A stretch of 64,000 bases of DNA from Streptococcus sp. 116-D4 (GTDB taxonomy: Bacteria > Bacillota > Bacilli > Lactobacillales > Streptococcaceae). Location: the NCBI RefSeq assembly GCF_009731465.1, contig NZ_AP021887.1:490001-554000 (forward strand), in the 5' to 3' direction. A program made the translations under genes and the position numbers. Of the stretch, positions 6,787 to 15,780 are shown piece after piece (position 1 is the stretch's first letter; each line of letters opens with the position of its first letter). The notes beneath the pieces were generated by a model. The model was not told the origin of the DNA. It saw only the letters and a program-made list of their open reading frames with translations, and searched no databases.

Positions 6787-8880
6787 ATGAATAAGAGAGG
6801 TCTTTATTCAAAACTAGGAATTTCTGTTGTAGGCATTAGTCTTTTAATGGGAGTCCCCACTTTGATTCATGCGAATGAATTAAACTATGGTCAACTGTCC
6901 ATATCTCCTATTTTTCAAGGAGGTTCATATCAACTGAACAATAAGAGTATAGATATCAGCCCTTTGTTATTAGATAAATTATCTGGAGAGAGTCAGACAG
7001 TAGTAATGAAATTTAGAGCAGATGAACCAAACTCGCTTCAAGCTTTGTTTGGCCTATCTAATAGTAAAGCAGGCTTTAAAAATAATTACTTTTCAATTTT
7101 CATGAGAGATTCTGGTGAGATAGGTGTAGAAATAAGAGACGCCCAAAAGGGAATAAATTATTTATTTTCTAGACCAGCTTCATTATGGGGAAAGCATAAA
7201 GGACAGGCAGTTGAAAATACACTAGTATTTGTATCTGATTCTAAAGATAAAACATACACAATGTATGTTAATGGGATAGAAGTGTTCTCTGAAACAGTTG
7301 ATACATTTTTGCCAATTTCAAATATAAATGGTATAGATAAGGCAACACTAGGAGCTGTTAATCGTGAAGGCAAGGATCATTACCTCGCAAAAGGAAGTAT
7401 TGATGAAATCAGTCTATTTAATAAAGCAATTAGTGATCAGGAAGTTTCAACTATTCCCTTGTCAAATCCATTTCAGTTAATTTTCCAATCAGGAGATTCT
7501 ACTCAAGCTAACTATTTTAGAATACCGACATTGTATACATTAAGCAGTGGAAGAGTTCTATCAAGTATTGATGCACGTTATGGTGGAACTCATGATTCTA
7601 AAAGTAAGATTAATATCGCCACTTCTTATAGTGATGATAATGGGGAAACGTGGAGTGAGCCAACTTTTGCTATGAAGTTTAATGACTATGAGGAGCAGTT
7701 GGTTTACTGGCCACGAGATAATAAATTAAAGAATAGCCAAATTAGTGGAAGTGCTTCATTTATAGATTCATCCATTGTTGAAGATAAAAAATCTGGGAAA
7801 ACGATATTATTAGCTGATGTTATGCCTGCTGGTATTGGAAATAATAATGCAAACAAATCTGATTCAGGTTTTAAAGAAATAAACGGTCATTATTATTTAA
7901 AACTAAAGAAGAATGGAGATAATGATTTCCGTTATACAGTTAGAGAAAATGGAGTTGTTTACGATGAAACGACTAATAAACCTACAAATTATACTGTAAA
8001 TGATAAGTATGAAGTTTTGGAGGGAGGTAAGTCTTTAACAGTCGAACAATATTCGGTTGATTTTGATAGTGGTTCTTTAAGAGAAACACACAATGGAAAA
8101 CAGGTTCCTATGAATGTGTTCTACAAAGACTCTTTATTTAAAGTGACTCCTACTAATTATATAGCAATGACAACGAGTCAGAATAGAGGAGAAAGTTGGG
8201 AACAATTTAAGTTATTGCCTCCGTTCTTAGGAGAAAAACATAATGGAACTTACTTATGCCCCGGACAAGGTTTAGCATTAAAATCAAGTAATAGATTAAT
8301 TTTTGCAACATATACTAGTGGCGAACTAACTTATCTCATTTCTGATGATAGTGGTCAAACATGGAAGAAATCCTCAGCTTCAATTCCGTTTAAGAATGCG
8401 ACAGCAGAAGCGCAAATGGTTGAAATGAGAGATGGTGTGATTAGAACATTCTTTAGAACTACTACAGGTAAGATTGCCTATATGACTAGTAGAGATTCTG
8501 GAGAAACATGGTCAGAAGTTTCGTATATCGATGGAATTCAACAAACTTCATATGGTACACAAGTATCTGCAATTAAATACTCTCAATTAGTTGATGGAAA
8601 AGAAGCAGTCATTTTGAGTACACCAAATTCTAGAAATGGCCGTAAGGGAGGTCAATTAGTTGTCGGTTTAGTCAATAAAGAAGATGATAGTATCGATTGG
8701 AAATACCACTATGACATTGATTTGCCTTCGTATGGTTATGCTTATTCTGCGATTACAGAATTGCCAAATCATCACATAGGTGTATTGTTTGAAAAATATG
8801 ATTCATGGTCAAGAAATGAATTGCATTTAAGCAATGTAGTTCAGTATATAGATTTGGAAATTAATGATTTAACAAAATAA
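6787..8880 (+). CDS. nanB: Sialidase NanB (intramolecular trans-sialidase)
   Basis: A 697-residue secreted sialidase of glycoside hydrolase family 33, the same length as pneumococcal NanB. A signal peptide ends near LIHA-NELN (residue 29). A carbohydrate-binding lectin-like domain precedes the catalytic beta-propeller. The FRIP motif places the arginine at R245 and D270 follows in GGTHD, matching the known NanB numbering. Four Asp-box motifs are visible (DDNGETW, NRGESW, DDSGQTW, RDSGETW). There is no LPXTG anchor, unlike NanA-type sialidases. NanB releases 2,7-anhydro-Neu5Ac from alpha-2,3-linked sialosides. It lies inside the transport and catabolic operon. Confidence 0.95.
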   Translation: MNKRGLYSKLGISVVGISLLMGVPTLIHANELNYGQLSISPIFQGGSYQLNNKSIDISPLLLDKLSGESQTVVMKFRADEPNSLQALFGLSNSKAGFKNNYFSIFMRDSGEIGVEIRDAQKGINYLFSRPASLWGKHKGQAVENTLVFVSDSKDKTYTMYVNGIEVFSETVDTFLPISNINGIDKATLGAVNREGKDHYLAKGSIDEISLFNKAISDQEVSTIPLSNPFQLIFQSGDSTQANYFRIPTLYTLSSGRVLSSIDARYGGTHDSKSKINIATSYSDDNGETWSEPTFAMKFNDYEEQLVYWPRDNKLKNSQISGSASFIDSSIVEDKKSGKTILLADVMPAGIGNNNANKSDSGFKEINGHYYLKLKKNGDNDFRYTVRENGVVYDETTNKPTNYTVNDKYEVLEGGKSLTVEQYSVDFDSGSLRETHNGKQVPMNVFYKDSLFKVTPTNYIAMTTSQNRGESWEQFKLLPPFLGEKHNGTYLCPGQGLALKSSNRLIFATYTSGELTYLISDDSGQTWKKSSASIPFKNATAEAQMVEMRDGVIRTFFRTTTGKIAYMTSRDSGETWSEVSYIDGIQQTSYGTQVSAIKYSQLVDGKEAVILSTPNSRNGRKGGQLVVGLVNKEDDSIDWKYHYDIDLPSYGYAYSAITELPNHHIGVLFEKYDSWSRNELHLSNVVQYIDLEINDLTK

Positions 8881-8892
8881 AGGAGAAAAAAC

Positions 8893-9996
8893 ATGGTTAA
8901 ATACGGTGTTGTTGGAACAGGATATTTTGGAGCTGAGTTGGCTCGTTATATGCAAAAGAATGATGGAGCAGAGATTACTCTTCTCTATGATCCAGATAAT
9001 GCAGAGGCTATTGCAGAAGAATTGGGAGCAAAAGTAGCAAGTTCCCTAGATGAGTTGGTTTCTAGCGATGAAGTAGATTGTGTTATCGTCGCAACTCCAA
9101 ATAATCTTCATAAGGAACCGGTTATTAAGGCTGCACAACATGGCAAAAATGTTTTCTGTGAAAAACCAATTGCGCTTTCTTATCAAGATTGTCGCGAGAT
9201 GGTAGATGCATGTAAAGAAAATAATGTAACCTTTATGGCAGGACATATTATGAACTTCTTTAATGGTGTCCATCATGCAAAAGAACTAATTAATCAAGGA
9301 GTCATCGGAGACGTTCTATATTGTCACACAGCTCGTAATGGTTGGGAAGAACAACAACCATCCGTATCATGGAAAAAAATTCGTGAAAAATCAGGTGGTC
9401 ACTTGTATCACCATATTCATGAATTGGATTGCGTGCAATTCCTTATGGGTGGTATGCCAGAAACTGTAACCATGACAGGTGGAAATGTAGCCCATGAAGG
9501 TGAAAATTTCGGTGATGAAGATGATATGATTTTTGTCAATATGGAATTTTCTAATAAACGTTTTGCCTTGTTAGAATGGGGTTCAGCTTATCGTTGGGGT
9601 GAACATTATGTCTTAATCCAAGGAACGAAAGGTGCTATCCGTTTAGACTTATTCAACTGTAAAGGAACTCTTAAGCTAGATGGACAAGAAAGTTATTTCT
9701 TGATTCATGAATCGCAAGAAGAAGATGATGATCGTACTCGTATCTATCATAGTACAGAAATGGATGGGGCAATTGCTTATGGTAAACCAGGTAAACGTAC
9801 TCCATTATGGTTATCATCTGTCATTGATAAAGAAATGCGCTATTTGCATGAGATTATGCAAGGAGCTCCAGTATCAGAAGAATTTGCAAAACTATTGACA
9901 GGTGAAGCTGCTCTAGAAGCAATTGCTACTGCAGATGCTTGTACCCAATCTATGTTTGAAGATCGCAAAGTAAAATTGTCAGAAATTGTAAAATAA
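8893..9996 (+). CDS. Gfo/Idh/MocA oxidoreductase, probable 2,7-anhydro-Neu5Ac-processing enzyme
   Basis: A 367-residue NAD-dependent oxidoreductase. The Rossmann start is GVVGTGYFGAELA, and the EKP motif (NVFCEKPIALS) that contacts the cofactor is present. Directly after nanB, it corresponds to pneumococcal SP_1686. Related enzymes (NanOx of Ruminococcus gnavus, E. coli YjhC) convert 2,7-anhydro-Neu5Ac to Neu5Ac through a redox cycle. With NanB making exactly that anhydro sugar, this is the best functional guess, but the substrate is inferred from context. Ends in a hairpin-containing gap before nanA. Confidence 0.88.
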   Translation: MVKYGVVGTGYFGAELARYMQKNDGAEITLLYDPDNAEAIAEELGAKVASSLDELVSSDEVDCVIVATPNNLHKEPVIKAAQHGKNVFCEKPIALSYQDCREMVDACKENNVTFMAGHIMNFFNGVHHAKELINQGVIGDVLYCHTARNGWEEQQPSVSWKKIREKSGGHLYHHIHELDCVQFLMGGMPETVTMTGGNVAHEGENFGDEDDMIFVNMEFSNKRFALLEWGSAYRWGEHYVLIQGTKGAIRLDLFNCKGTLKLDGQESYFLIHESQEEDDDRTRIYHSTEMDGAIAYGKPGKRTPLWLSSVIDKEMRYLHEIMQGAPVSEEFAKLLTGEAALEAIATADACTQSMFEDRKVKLSEIVK

Positions 9997-10007
9997 ACAG
10001 AATGTAA

Positions 10008-10035
10008 AGGGGATGAAAAATTTATTTTCTCCCCT
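10008..10035 (+). promoter_or_regulatory. Hairpin in the gap between the oxidoreductase gene and nanA
   Basis: AGGGGA then GAAAA pairs with TTTTC then TCCCCT, giving an 11-bp stem with one bulged base and a small loop. No clear T-run follows, so it is more likely an mRNA-stabilising or partial-attenuation element than a full stop. Confidence 0.5.
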
Positions 10036-10064
10036 CATTTCGGAAATAAGTTAGGAGAAAATCT

Positions 10065-10982
10065 ATGTCAGATTTAAAAAAATACGAAGGTGTCATTCCA
10101 GCCTTCTACGCATGTTATGATGATCAAGGAGAAGTCAGTCCAGAGCGTACGCGTGCCTTGGTTCAATACTTCATTGATAAAGGTGTTCAAGGTCTTTATG
10201 TCAATGGTTCTTCTGGTGAATGTATCTACCAAAGCGTTGAAGACCGCAAGTTAATCTTGGAAGAAGTCATGGTAGTTGCCAAAGGTAAATTGACCATTAT
10301 CGCTCATGTTGCTTGCAATAATACTAAAGATAGTATGGAACTTGCTCGCCACGCAGAAAGCTTGGGTGTAGATGCCATTGCAACGATTCCACCGATTTAC
10401 TTCCGCTTACCAGAATACTCAGTTGCTAAATACTGGAACGATATCAGTTCTGCAGCTCCAAATACAGACTACGTGATTTACAACATTCCTCAATTGGCAG
10501 GGGTTGCTTTGACGCCAAGCCTTTACATAGAAATGTTGAAAAATCCTCGTGTTATCGGTGTGAAGAACTCTTCTATGCCAGTTCAAGATATCCAAACTTT
10601 TGTGAGCCTTGGTGGCGAAGACCATATCGTCTTCAACGGTCCAGATGAACAGTTCTTAGGTGGTCGTCTCATGGGAGCTAAAGCTGGTATCGGTGGTACT
10701 TATGGTGCTATGCCAGAACTATTCTTGAAACTCAATGAGTTGATTGCTGACAAAGACTTAGAAACAGCGCGTGAATTGCAATATGCTATCAATGCAATCA
10801 TTGGAAAACTCACTGCTGCACATGGAAATATGTACGGTGTGATTAAGGAAGTCTTGAAGATTAATGAAGGCTTGAATATTGGTTCTGTTCGTTCACCATT
10901 AACACCAGTAACCGAAGAAGATCGACCAGTTGTAGAAGCAGCTGCAGCCTTGATTCGTGAAACCAAGGAGCGCTTCCTCTAA
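10065..10982 (+). CDS. nanA: N-acetylneuraminate lyase
   Basis: A 305-residue member of the DHDPS/NAL aldolase family that splits Neu5Ac into ManNAc and pyruvate in the cytoplasm. Visible motifs are GSSGE (48-52, carboxylate binding), Y139 in VIYNIPQ and the Schiff-base lysine K167 in GVKNSS. The length is normal. TTAGGAGAAA precedes the ATG. It follows the oxidoreductase after a 68-base gap with a hairpin and leads into nanK after 17 bases. The lyase nanA here is not the sialidase NanA of pneumococci; the shared symbol causes confusion. Confidence 0.94.
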   Translation: MSDLKKYEGVIPAFYACYDDQGEVSPERTRALVQYFIDKGVQGLYVNGSSGECIYQSVEDRKLILEEVMVVAKGKLTIIAHVACNNTKDSMELARHAESLGVDAIATIPPIYFRLPEYSVAKYWNDISSAAPNTDYVIYNIPQLAGVALTPSLYIEMLKNPRVIGVKNSSMPVQDIQTFVSLGGEDHIVFNGPDEQFLGGRLMGAKAGIGGTYGAMPELFLKLNELIADKDLETARELQYAINAIIGKLTAAHGNMYGVIKEVLKINEGLNIGSVRSPLTPVTEEDRPVVEAAAALIRETKERFL

Positions 10983-10999
10983 TCCATAAGGAGGTATTT

Positions 11000-11884
11000 A
11001 TGACACACTACGTTGCAATTGATATCGGTGGAACAAATATCAAATATGGTTTGATTGACCAAGAAGGCCAACTTGTTGAATCGCATGAAATGCCAACAGA
11101 GGCGCATAAGGGTGGACCTCATATCTTACAAAAGACCAAAGATATCGTAGCTAGTTATTTAGAAAAAGGCCCAGTAGCAGGTGTTGCTATTTCTTCAGCA
11201 GGAATGGTGGATCCTGATAAGGGTGAGATTTTCTATGCTGGACCTCAGATTCCAAATTATGCAGGGACCCAGTTCAAGAAGGAAATTGGGACTAGCTTCT
11301 CTATTCCTTGTGAAATTGAAAATGATGTCAACTGTGCAGGTCTGGCTGAGGCAGTATCTGGTTCAGGCAAGGGAGCGAGTGTGATACTTTGCTTGACCAT
11401 TGGAACCGGTATCGGTGGCTGCTTGATTATGGATGGGAAAGTCTTCCATGGATTTAGCAATTCAGCCTGTGAAGTTGGTTATATGCATATGCAGGATGGA
11501 GCTTTCCAAGATTTGGCCTCTACGACAGCCCTGGTTGAGTATGTAGCAGCAGCTCATGGAGATCCAGTTGACCAGTGGAATGGCCGACGCATCTTTAAGG
11601 AAGCTACCGAAGGAAACAAAATTTGCATGGAAGGCATTGACCGCATGGTAGACTATCTAGGAAAAGGTCTGGCAAATATTTGCTATGTGGCCAATCCAGA
11701 AGTAGTCATTCTCGGTGGTGGTATTATGGGACAAGAAGCTATTCTCAAGCCTAAAATTCGAAAAGCTTTGAAAGATGCTTTGGTACCAAGCCTGGCAGAT
11801 AAGACGAGATTAGAATTTGCGCATCACCAAAATACAGCAGGGATGCTTGGTGCTTATTATCATTTTAAAACAAAACAATCCTAG
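11000..11884 (+). CDS. nanK: ROK family N-acetylmannosamine kinase
   Basis: A 294-residue ROK-family sugar kinase. The N-terminal phosphate-binding motif is DIGGTNIKYG (8-17), the catalytic Asp is D109 in ENDVN, and LTIGTGIGG is the second glycine motif. The usual ROK zinc motif (CGxxGCxE) is absent: the region reads GFSNSACEVGYMHMQDG. This variation is known in streptococcal ROK kinases. Position after nanA supports phosphorylation of ManNAc to ManNAc-6-P, the substrate of NanE. The stop codon lies inside the stem of the following terminator. GGAGG precedes the start. Confidence 0.9.
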   Translation: MTHYVAIDIGGTNIKYGLIDQEGQLVESHEMPTEAHKGGPHILQKTKDIVASYLEKGPVAGVAISSAGMVDPDKGEIFYAGPQIPNYAGTQFKKEIGTSFSIPCEIENDVNCAGLAEAVSGSGKGASVILCLTIGTGIGGCLIMDGKVFHGFSNSACEVGYMHMQDGAFQDLASTTALVEYVAAAHGDPVDQWNGRRIFKEATEGNKICMEGIDRMVDYLGKGLANICYVANPEVVILGGGIMGQEAILKPKIRKALKDALVPSLADKTRLEFAHHQNTAGMLGAYYHFKTKQS

Positions 11885-11911
11885 TTTGGCTCAGCCAAAC
11901 TAGGATTTTCT
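11877..11911. terminator. Bidirectional terminator, copy 1 of a 35-bp direct repeat
   Basis: CTAGTTTGGCT-CA-GCCAAACTAG forms a near-continuous stem followed by GATTTTCT and preceded by AATC. The full 35 bp is identical to 12647-12681. It ends nanK, whose stop codon is within the stem. Confidence 0.9.
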
Positions 11912-11923
11912 AATCAAATTCCC

Positions 11924-11958
11924 TTGACTTTCTTTATAATTGTGAGATAATAAAGAAA
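11924..11958 (+). promoter_or_regulatory. Promoter and likely autorepressor site of the TA pair
   Basis: -35 TTGACT (11924-11929), 16-base spacer, -10 GATAAT (11946-11951). A 9-bp inverted repeat TTTCTTTAT (11929-11937) / ATAAAGAAA (11950-11958) spans the promoter. Antitoxins of this class usually bind such palindromes alone or with the toxin to repress their own operon. Confidence 0.65.
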
Positions 11959-11980
11959 ATATATAAAGGAATTATATAAA

Positions 11981-12268
11981 ATGGCTATAGCGAATTCAAA
12001 TAAAATTGTGACCTTCCAAGCTAATAGAGAATTGGTAAATGATGCCATGGAGGTGTTAAAAGAACAAAACCTCTCTCTTTCATCGGCACTCAGATTATTT
12101 TTAAAGAATGTTGCCGTAACAAATGAAGTAGATTTACTTAATGAAGAGGAATTAGAGAAGGAGTACTTGTTTAGACAATTACAAGCAGAAGTTCAAGAAA
12201 GCTATGCCAAGATTGAGGCTGGAAGTTACTTGACAGATGAGGATGTCGTGACACGCTATGGATTATAA
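11981..12268 (+). CDS. relB: RelB/DinJ family antitoxin
   Basis: A 95-residue protein. Its N-terminal half (NKIVTFQANRELVNDAMEVL, then LSLSSALRLFLKNVA) is a typical ribbon-helix-helix dimerisation and DNA-binding domain of RelB/DinJ antitoxins. The acidic C-terminal half would wrap and neutralise the toxin. AAAGGA precedes the ATG by about 10 bases. The 3' end overlaps the toxin gene by 11 bases, the usual coupling that keeps antitoxin in excess. Its promoter carries an inverted repeat. The pair sits between two identical terminators, which suggests arrival as an insertion. Confidence 0.85.
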   Translation: MAIANSNKIVTFQANRELVNDAMEVLKEQNLSLSSALRLFLKNVAVTNEVDLLNEEELEKEYLFRQLQAEVQESYAKIEAGSYLTDEDVVTRYGL

Positions 12269-12608
12269 AAAATATAGGATTTTGTATTCTCCTAGAGTGA
12301 TTGATAGTCTGGATAAAATATATCAGTATATAGCAGAGGAAATCGGTTCTGTAGAGGCTGCGAGACGAAAAGTAGCGAGTATCAGAAAAGATATGAATCG
12401 GCTAGAAATTTTCCCCCAAGCTGGATTTGATGCCGATGAAAAATTTGGTAAGAAATTAGACCCTCGCTACCAAACGCGAGGATTGACCTTGAGTAAGGAT
12501 TACATCGTATTATATACAATTGTTGAGGATACCGTCAGACTTGCTTATTTACTCCCTTCAAAAAGTGATTACATGAAATTATTCAAGACTAAGTCAAGAT
12601 ACGACTGA
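12258..12608 (+). CDS. RelE/ParE family toxin
   Basis: A 116-residue basic protein with the RelE/ParE fold pattern. It starts YRILYSPRVIDSLDKIYQYI, has IRKDMNRLEIFPQAGFD in the middle and ends with a beta-rich DYIVLYTIVEDTVRLAYLLP. The length is slightly long for the family. Known members either cleave mRNA at the ribosome (RelE/YoeB) or block gyrase (ParE); the sequence alone does not settle which. The ATG at 12258 lies inside the antitoxin frame with no separate promoter. A 38-base spacer then leads into the second terminator copy. Confidence 0.82.
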   Translation: MDYKKYRILYSPRVIDSLDKIYQYIAEEIGSVEAARRKVASIRKDMNRLEIFPQAGFDADEKFGKKLDPRYQTRGLTLSKDYIVLYTIVEDTVRLAYLLPSKSDYMKLFKTKSRYD

Positions 12609-12646
12609 TTCATAATCTAGAAGAGGTATGTTTAGTGATGAATAAA

Positions 12647-12681
12647 AATCCTAGTTTGGCTCAGCCAAACTAGGATTTTCT
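12647..12681. terminator. Bidirectional terminator, copy 2 of the 35-bp direct repeat
   Basis: Identical over 35 bp to 11877-11911. It serves the TA pair from the left and nanR from the right; the nanR stop codon (minus strand, 12670-12672) lies in the stem. Confidence 0.9.
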
Positions 12682-13521
12682 TACACGTTTTTGTCTACGA
12701 TAGCCATTGAGTTTTTTATTTTCCCAGTAGCTATTAAAGATTTTCTCCTTGCTTTCACGATTGATTTCCAAAAAATAGGCATAAATCAAATCGATAAAGA
12801 AGAGCATAGGAAGTTGAGCGGATATACGTTGGATGTAGGAGGATTGGCTGTGACTGGCTACTAGGACAGTCTCTGTATAGGCCTGACTATCTTTATTGGG
12901 AACACTTGTAAAGAGTACAGTCTTTGCTCCCATCTCCTTAGCGTCTAATAGACTATCTAAAATAGAAGGAGTTGAGCCAGAAAGTGAGAAACCGAGTACG
13001 AGACAATTCTCATCCATAATACTGGTTGTCCAAGCAAAGCCGTCTTGGTCAGTCAAGGCCTCGCAGACCACACCTAGACGCATGAAGCGTAATTTCATTT
13101 CACGAGCTACGAGGCCAGAACTCCCTGTTCCGAAGAAGTAGACACGTTCAGCATCTTCGATTAACTGGGCAATTCTTTCTAGTTGGACTTCGTCAATCAA
13201 GTCCTGTGTTTGTTCCCGCATACTGCTATAACTTCTGATGACTCGTTTTGTCAGTGGACTGTGTTTGTGAGAATGGGTGTCTTGTTTCTCTGCTTGGTGT
13301 TGGTATTGGAAAATAAATTCTCGATAGCCCGTAAAACCACACTTTTTAGCAAAGCGGGTCAAAGCAGCTTGGGAGATATGTAATTTTTGAGTGACTTGCT
13401 GGGATGATAAATCATCTACAATGGTTTCTGTTTGCAAAAAATAGCGAGCGATTTCTTGCTCTAAATCTGTCATTTCTTCGAAGTGGGAATCAATGAGGGT
13501 TGCTATATCTGGTTTATCCAT
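12670..13521 (-). CDS. nanR: RpiR family transcriptional regulator of sialic-acid genes
   Basis: A 283-residue regulator. An N-terminal helix-turn-helix of the RpiR type covers about residues 1-77 (SQQVTQKLHISQAALTRFAKKCGF). A C-terminal SIS sugar-phosphate isomerase fold follows, with YFFGTGSSGLVAREMKLRF and LGFSLSGSTPSIL. SIS domains bind phosphosugars; ManNAc-6-P is the known type of effector for pneumococcal NanR. It is convergent with the nan operon and, before the TA insertion, probably shared one terminator with nanK. It starts MDKPDIATLID after GGCTCC on the plus strand (GGAGCC on the coding strand). Corresponds to SP_1674. Confidence 0.9.
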   Translation of the reverse strand: MDKPDIATLIDSHFEEMTDLEQEIARYFLQTETIVDDLSSQQVTQKLHISQAALTRFAKKCGFTGYREFIFQYQHQAEKQDTHSHKHSPLTKRVIRSYSSMREQTQDLIDEVQLERIAQLIEDAERVYFFGTGSSGLVAREMKLRFMRLGVVCEALTDQDGFAWTTSIMDENCLVLGFSLSGSTPSILDSLLDAKEMGAKTVLFTSVPNKDSQAYTETVLVASHSQSSYIQRISAQLPMLFFIDLIYAYFLEINRESKEKIFNSYWENKKLNGYRRQKRVRKS

Positions 13522-13583
13522 AGGGAAGGCTCCTTTAAATGAGTCGTATTGGAAAAAGGATAGATTATTGAACTTTTACATTC

Positions 13584-13592
13584 ATTATAACA
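13584..13592 (-). promoter_or_regulatory. Extended -10 promoter of nanR
   Basis: On the minus strand the sequence reads TGTTATAAT, an extended -10 (TGn plus TATAAT), about 60 bases upstream of the nanR start. No good -35 is visible. Confidence 0.5.
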
Positions 13593-13680
13593 TATAATAT
13601 AGGGATGGATAAATAAAAACGTATTTTCCTGTAAAAAGAAAAAAAGCTTTTTCCTTTTCCATAATTTTCTTCTCAAATTG

Positions 13681-13689
13681 TGGTACAAT
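13681..13689 (+). promoter_or_regulatory. Extended -10 promoter of pbp2B
   Basis: TGGTACAAT, an extended -10 element about 39 bases before the pbp2B start at 13728. The same nonamer precedes the membrane-protein gene at 19147. No -35 consensus is visible. Confidence 0.5.
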
Positions 13690-13727
13690 GAAGAGTAAGA
13701 TTTTAAATAGAAATGAGACTGATTTGT

Positions 13728-15770
13728 ATGAGAAAATTTGATAGCCATTCAATTCCAATTCGGCTTAATTTATTGTTTTCGATTGTCATTTTGCTCTTTA
13801 TGGCTATTATTGGTCGCCTGCTTTATATGCAGGTTTTGAACAAGGATTTTTATGAGACAAAATTAGCATCTGCTAGTAAAACAAAGGTGACCACGAGTTC
13901 AGCTCGAGGCGAAATTTATGATGCCAGCGGTAAGCCTTTGGTTGAAAATACTGTGAAACAAGTTGTTTCCTTTACTCGAAACAACAAAATGACGGCTGCA
14001 GATTTGAAAGAAACAGCCAAGAGGTTGCTAACCTATGTGGGAGTTTCTTCACCAACATTGACGGATAGACAGTTGGTGGACTATTATCTAGCAGATGAAA
14101 CTGTCTATAAGAAAGCTGTGGAAAGCTTACCACGTGAGAAACGCCTTGATTCTGATGGGAATCAATTATCTGAATCCGAGGTTTACAATAATACTGTTGA
14201 AAGTATCGATCCAGGTCAATTGACCTACTCGGATGACGAAAAGAAAGAAATTTACCTCTTTAGCCAACTGAATGCAGTTGGAAATTTTGCGACTGGGACC
14301 ATAGCGACAGAGTCCTTGACAGATACTCAGATTGCTTTGATAGCTTCTGCTTCTAAAAATTTACCTGGCATCAGTATTTCAACCTCGTGGGATCGAAAAG
14401 TCCTAGATACTTCACTTTCGTCTATAGTAGGTAGTGTATCCAGTGAAAAAGCTGGTCTTCCAGCTGAAGAAGCAGATACTTATATCAAAAAGGGTTATTC
14501 TCTAAATGACCGTGTTGGAACCTCTTATCTAGAAAAACAATATGAAGAAACCTTGCAAGGAAAACGCTCGGTGAAAGAAATCCATCTAGACAAGTATGGC
14601 AATATGGAAAGTGTCGAAAATATCGAAGATGGTACCAAAGGGAATAATATTAAACTGACTATTGATTTATCCTTCCAAGATAGCGTGGACAATCTGCTTA
14701 AGAGTTATTTCAATTCTGAACTGGGAAATGGAGGAGCCAAGTATTCAGAGGGTGTGTATGCAGTCGCCCTTAACCCAAAAACAGGTGCGGTTTTGTCTAT
14801 GTCAGGAATCAAACATGACCTGAAAACGGGTGAATTAACGTCAGATTCCTTGGGCACTGTGACCAATGTCTTTGTACCAGGTTCGGTCGTTAAGGCTGCA
14901 ACTATCAGCTCTGGTTGGGAAAATGGTGTTTTATCAGGGAACCAGACCTTGACAGACCAACCGATTGTCTTCCAAGGTTCAGCTCCAATTAATTCTTGGT
15001 ATACTCAAGCCTATGGTTCATTCCCGATTACAGCTGTGGAAGCCTTGGAGTATTCTTCTAATGCCTATATGGTTCAAACGGCTTTGGGCATTATGGGTCA
15101 GACCTATCAACCCAATATGTTTGTTTTAACTAACAATTTAGAATCCGCTATGGGGAAACTTCGTTCGACATTTGCTGAATATGGTCTTGGAGCCTCAACA
15201 GGCATTGACCTTCCAGATGAGTCAACTGGTTTCATACCAAAAGAGTATAATTTTGCTAATTACATTACCAATGCATTTGGTCAGTTTGATAACTACACCC
15301 CAATGCAATTGGCCCAGTACGTTGGAACTATTGCCAACAACGGTGTTCGGATTGCACCTCACATTGTCGAGGGGATTTATGGAAACAACGAACAAGGTGG
15401 CTTAGGGAACTTAATTCAATCTATTGATACCAAGGAAATGAATAAAATTAATATTTCTGAGTCTGATGTTTCCATCCTCCAACAAGGATTTTATCAAGTG
15501 TCACATGGTGGTAGTGCTTTGACAACCGGTCGTGCCTTTTCAAATGGCGCAGCGGTATCCATTAGTGGGAAAACAGGTACTGCCGAAAGTTATGTTGCGG
15601 GAGGTCAAGAAGCTAACAATACTAATGCTGTGGCCTATGCACCATCAGATAATCCTCAAATCGCTGTAGCTGTTGTCTTCCCTCATAACACCAACCTTAC
15701 AAATGGTGTCGGACCTTCCATTGCGCGCGATATTATCAACCTCTATAACCAACATCATCCAATGAATTAG
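13728..15770 (+). CDS. pbp2B: Penicillin-binding protein 2B (class B transpeptidase)
   Basis: A 680-residue essential peptidoglycan transpeptidase for peripheral wall synthesis. A membrane anchor is at about residues 14-36, then the dimerisation domain, then the transpeptidase domain with SVVK (active S386), SSN (443-445) and KTG (615-617). I chose ATG 13728 ([11 protein letters not shown]), which gives the standard pneumococcal length; an in-frame ATG five codons upstream has no better ribosome site. Residue 446, right after SSN, is Ala rather than the Thr of susceptible pneumococci, and residue 412 is Pro rather than Ser. Both are substitutions known from beta-lactam-resistant PBP2b. recR follows 10 bases later. 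Confidence 0.95.
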   Translation: MRKFDSHSIPIRLNLLFSIVILLFMAIIGRLLYMQVLNKDFYETKLASASKTKVTTSSARGEIYDASGKPLVENTVKQVVSFTRNNKMTAADLKETAKRLLTYVGVSSPTLTDRQLVDYYLADETVYKKAVESLPREKRLDSDGNQLSESEVYNNTVESIDPGQLTYSDDEKKEIYLFSQLNAVGNFATGTIATESLTDTQIALIASASKNLPGISISTSWDRKVLDTSLSSIVGSVSSEKAGLPAEEADTYIKKGYSLNDRVGTSYLEKQYEETLQGKRSVKEIHLDKYGNMESVENIEDGTKGNNIKLTIDLSFQDSVDNLLKSYFNSELGNGGAKYSEGVYAVALNPKTGAVLSMSGIKHDLKTGELTSDSLGTVTNVFVPGSVVKAATISSGWENGVLSGNQTLTDQPIVFQGSAPINSWYTQAYGSFPITAVEALEYSSNAYMVQTALGIMGQTYQPNMFVLTNNLESAMGKLRSTFAEYGLGASTGIDLPDESTGFIPKEYNFANYITNAFGQFDNYTPMQLAQYVGTIANNGVRIAPHIVEGIYGNNEQGGLGNLIQSIDTKEMNKINISESDVSILQQGFYQVSHGGSALTTGRAFSNGAAVSISGKTGTAESYVAGGQEANNTNAVAYAPSDNPQIAVAVVFPHNTNLTNGVGPSIARDIINLYNQHHPMN

Positions 15771-15780
15771 AAAGGAACAT

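Noticed and set aside
6787-8880. NanA-type sialidase.
   Set aside because: No LPXTG anchor and the length and catalytic numbering match NanB.
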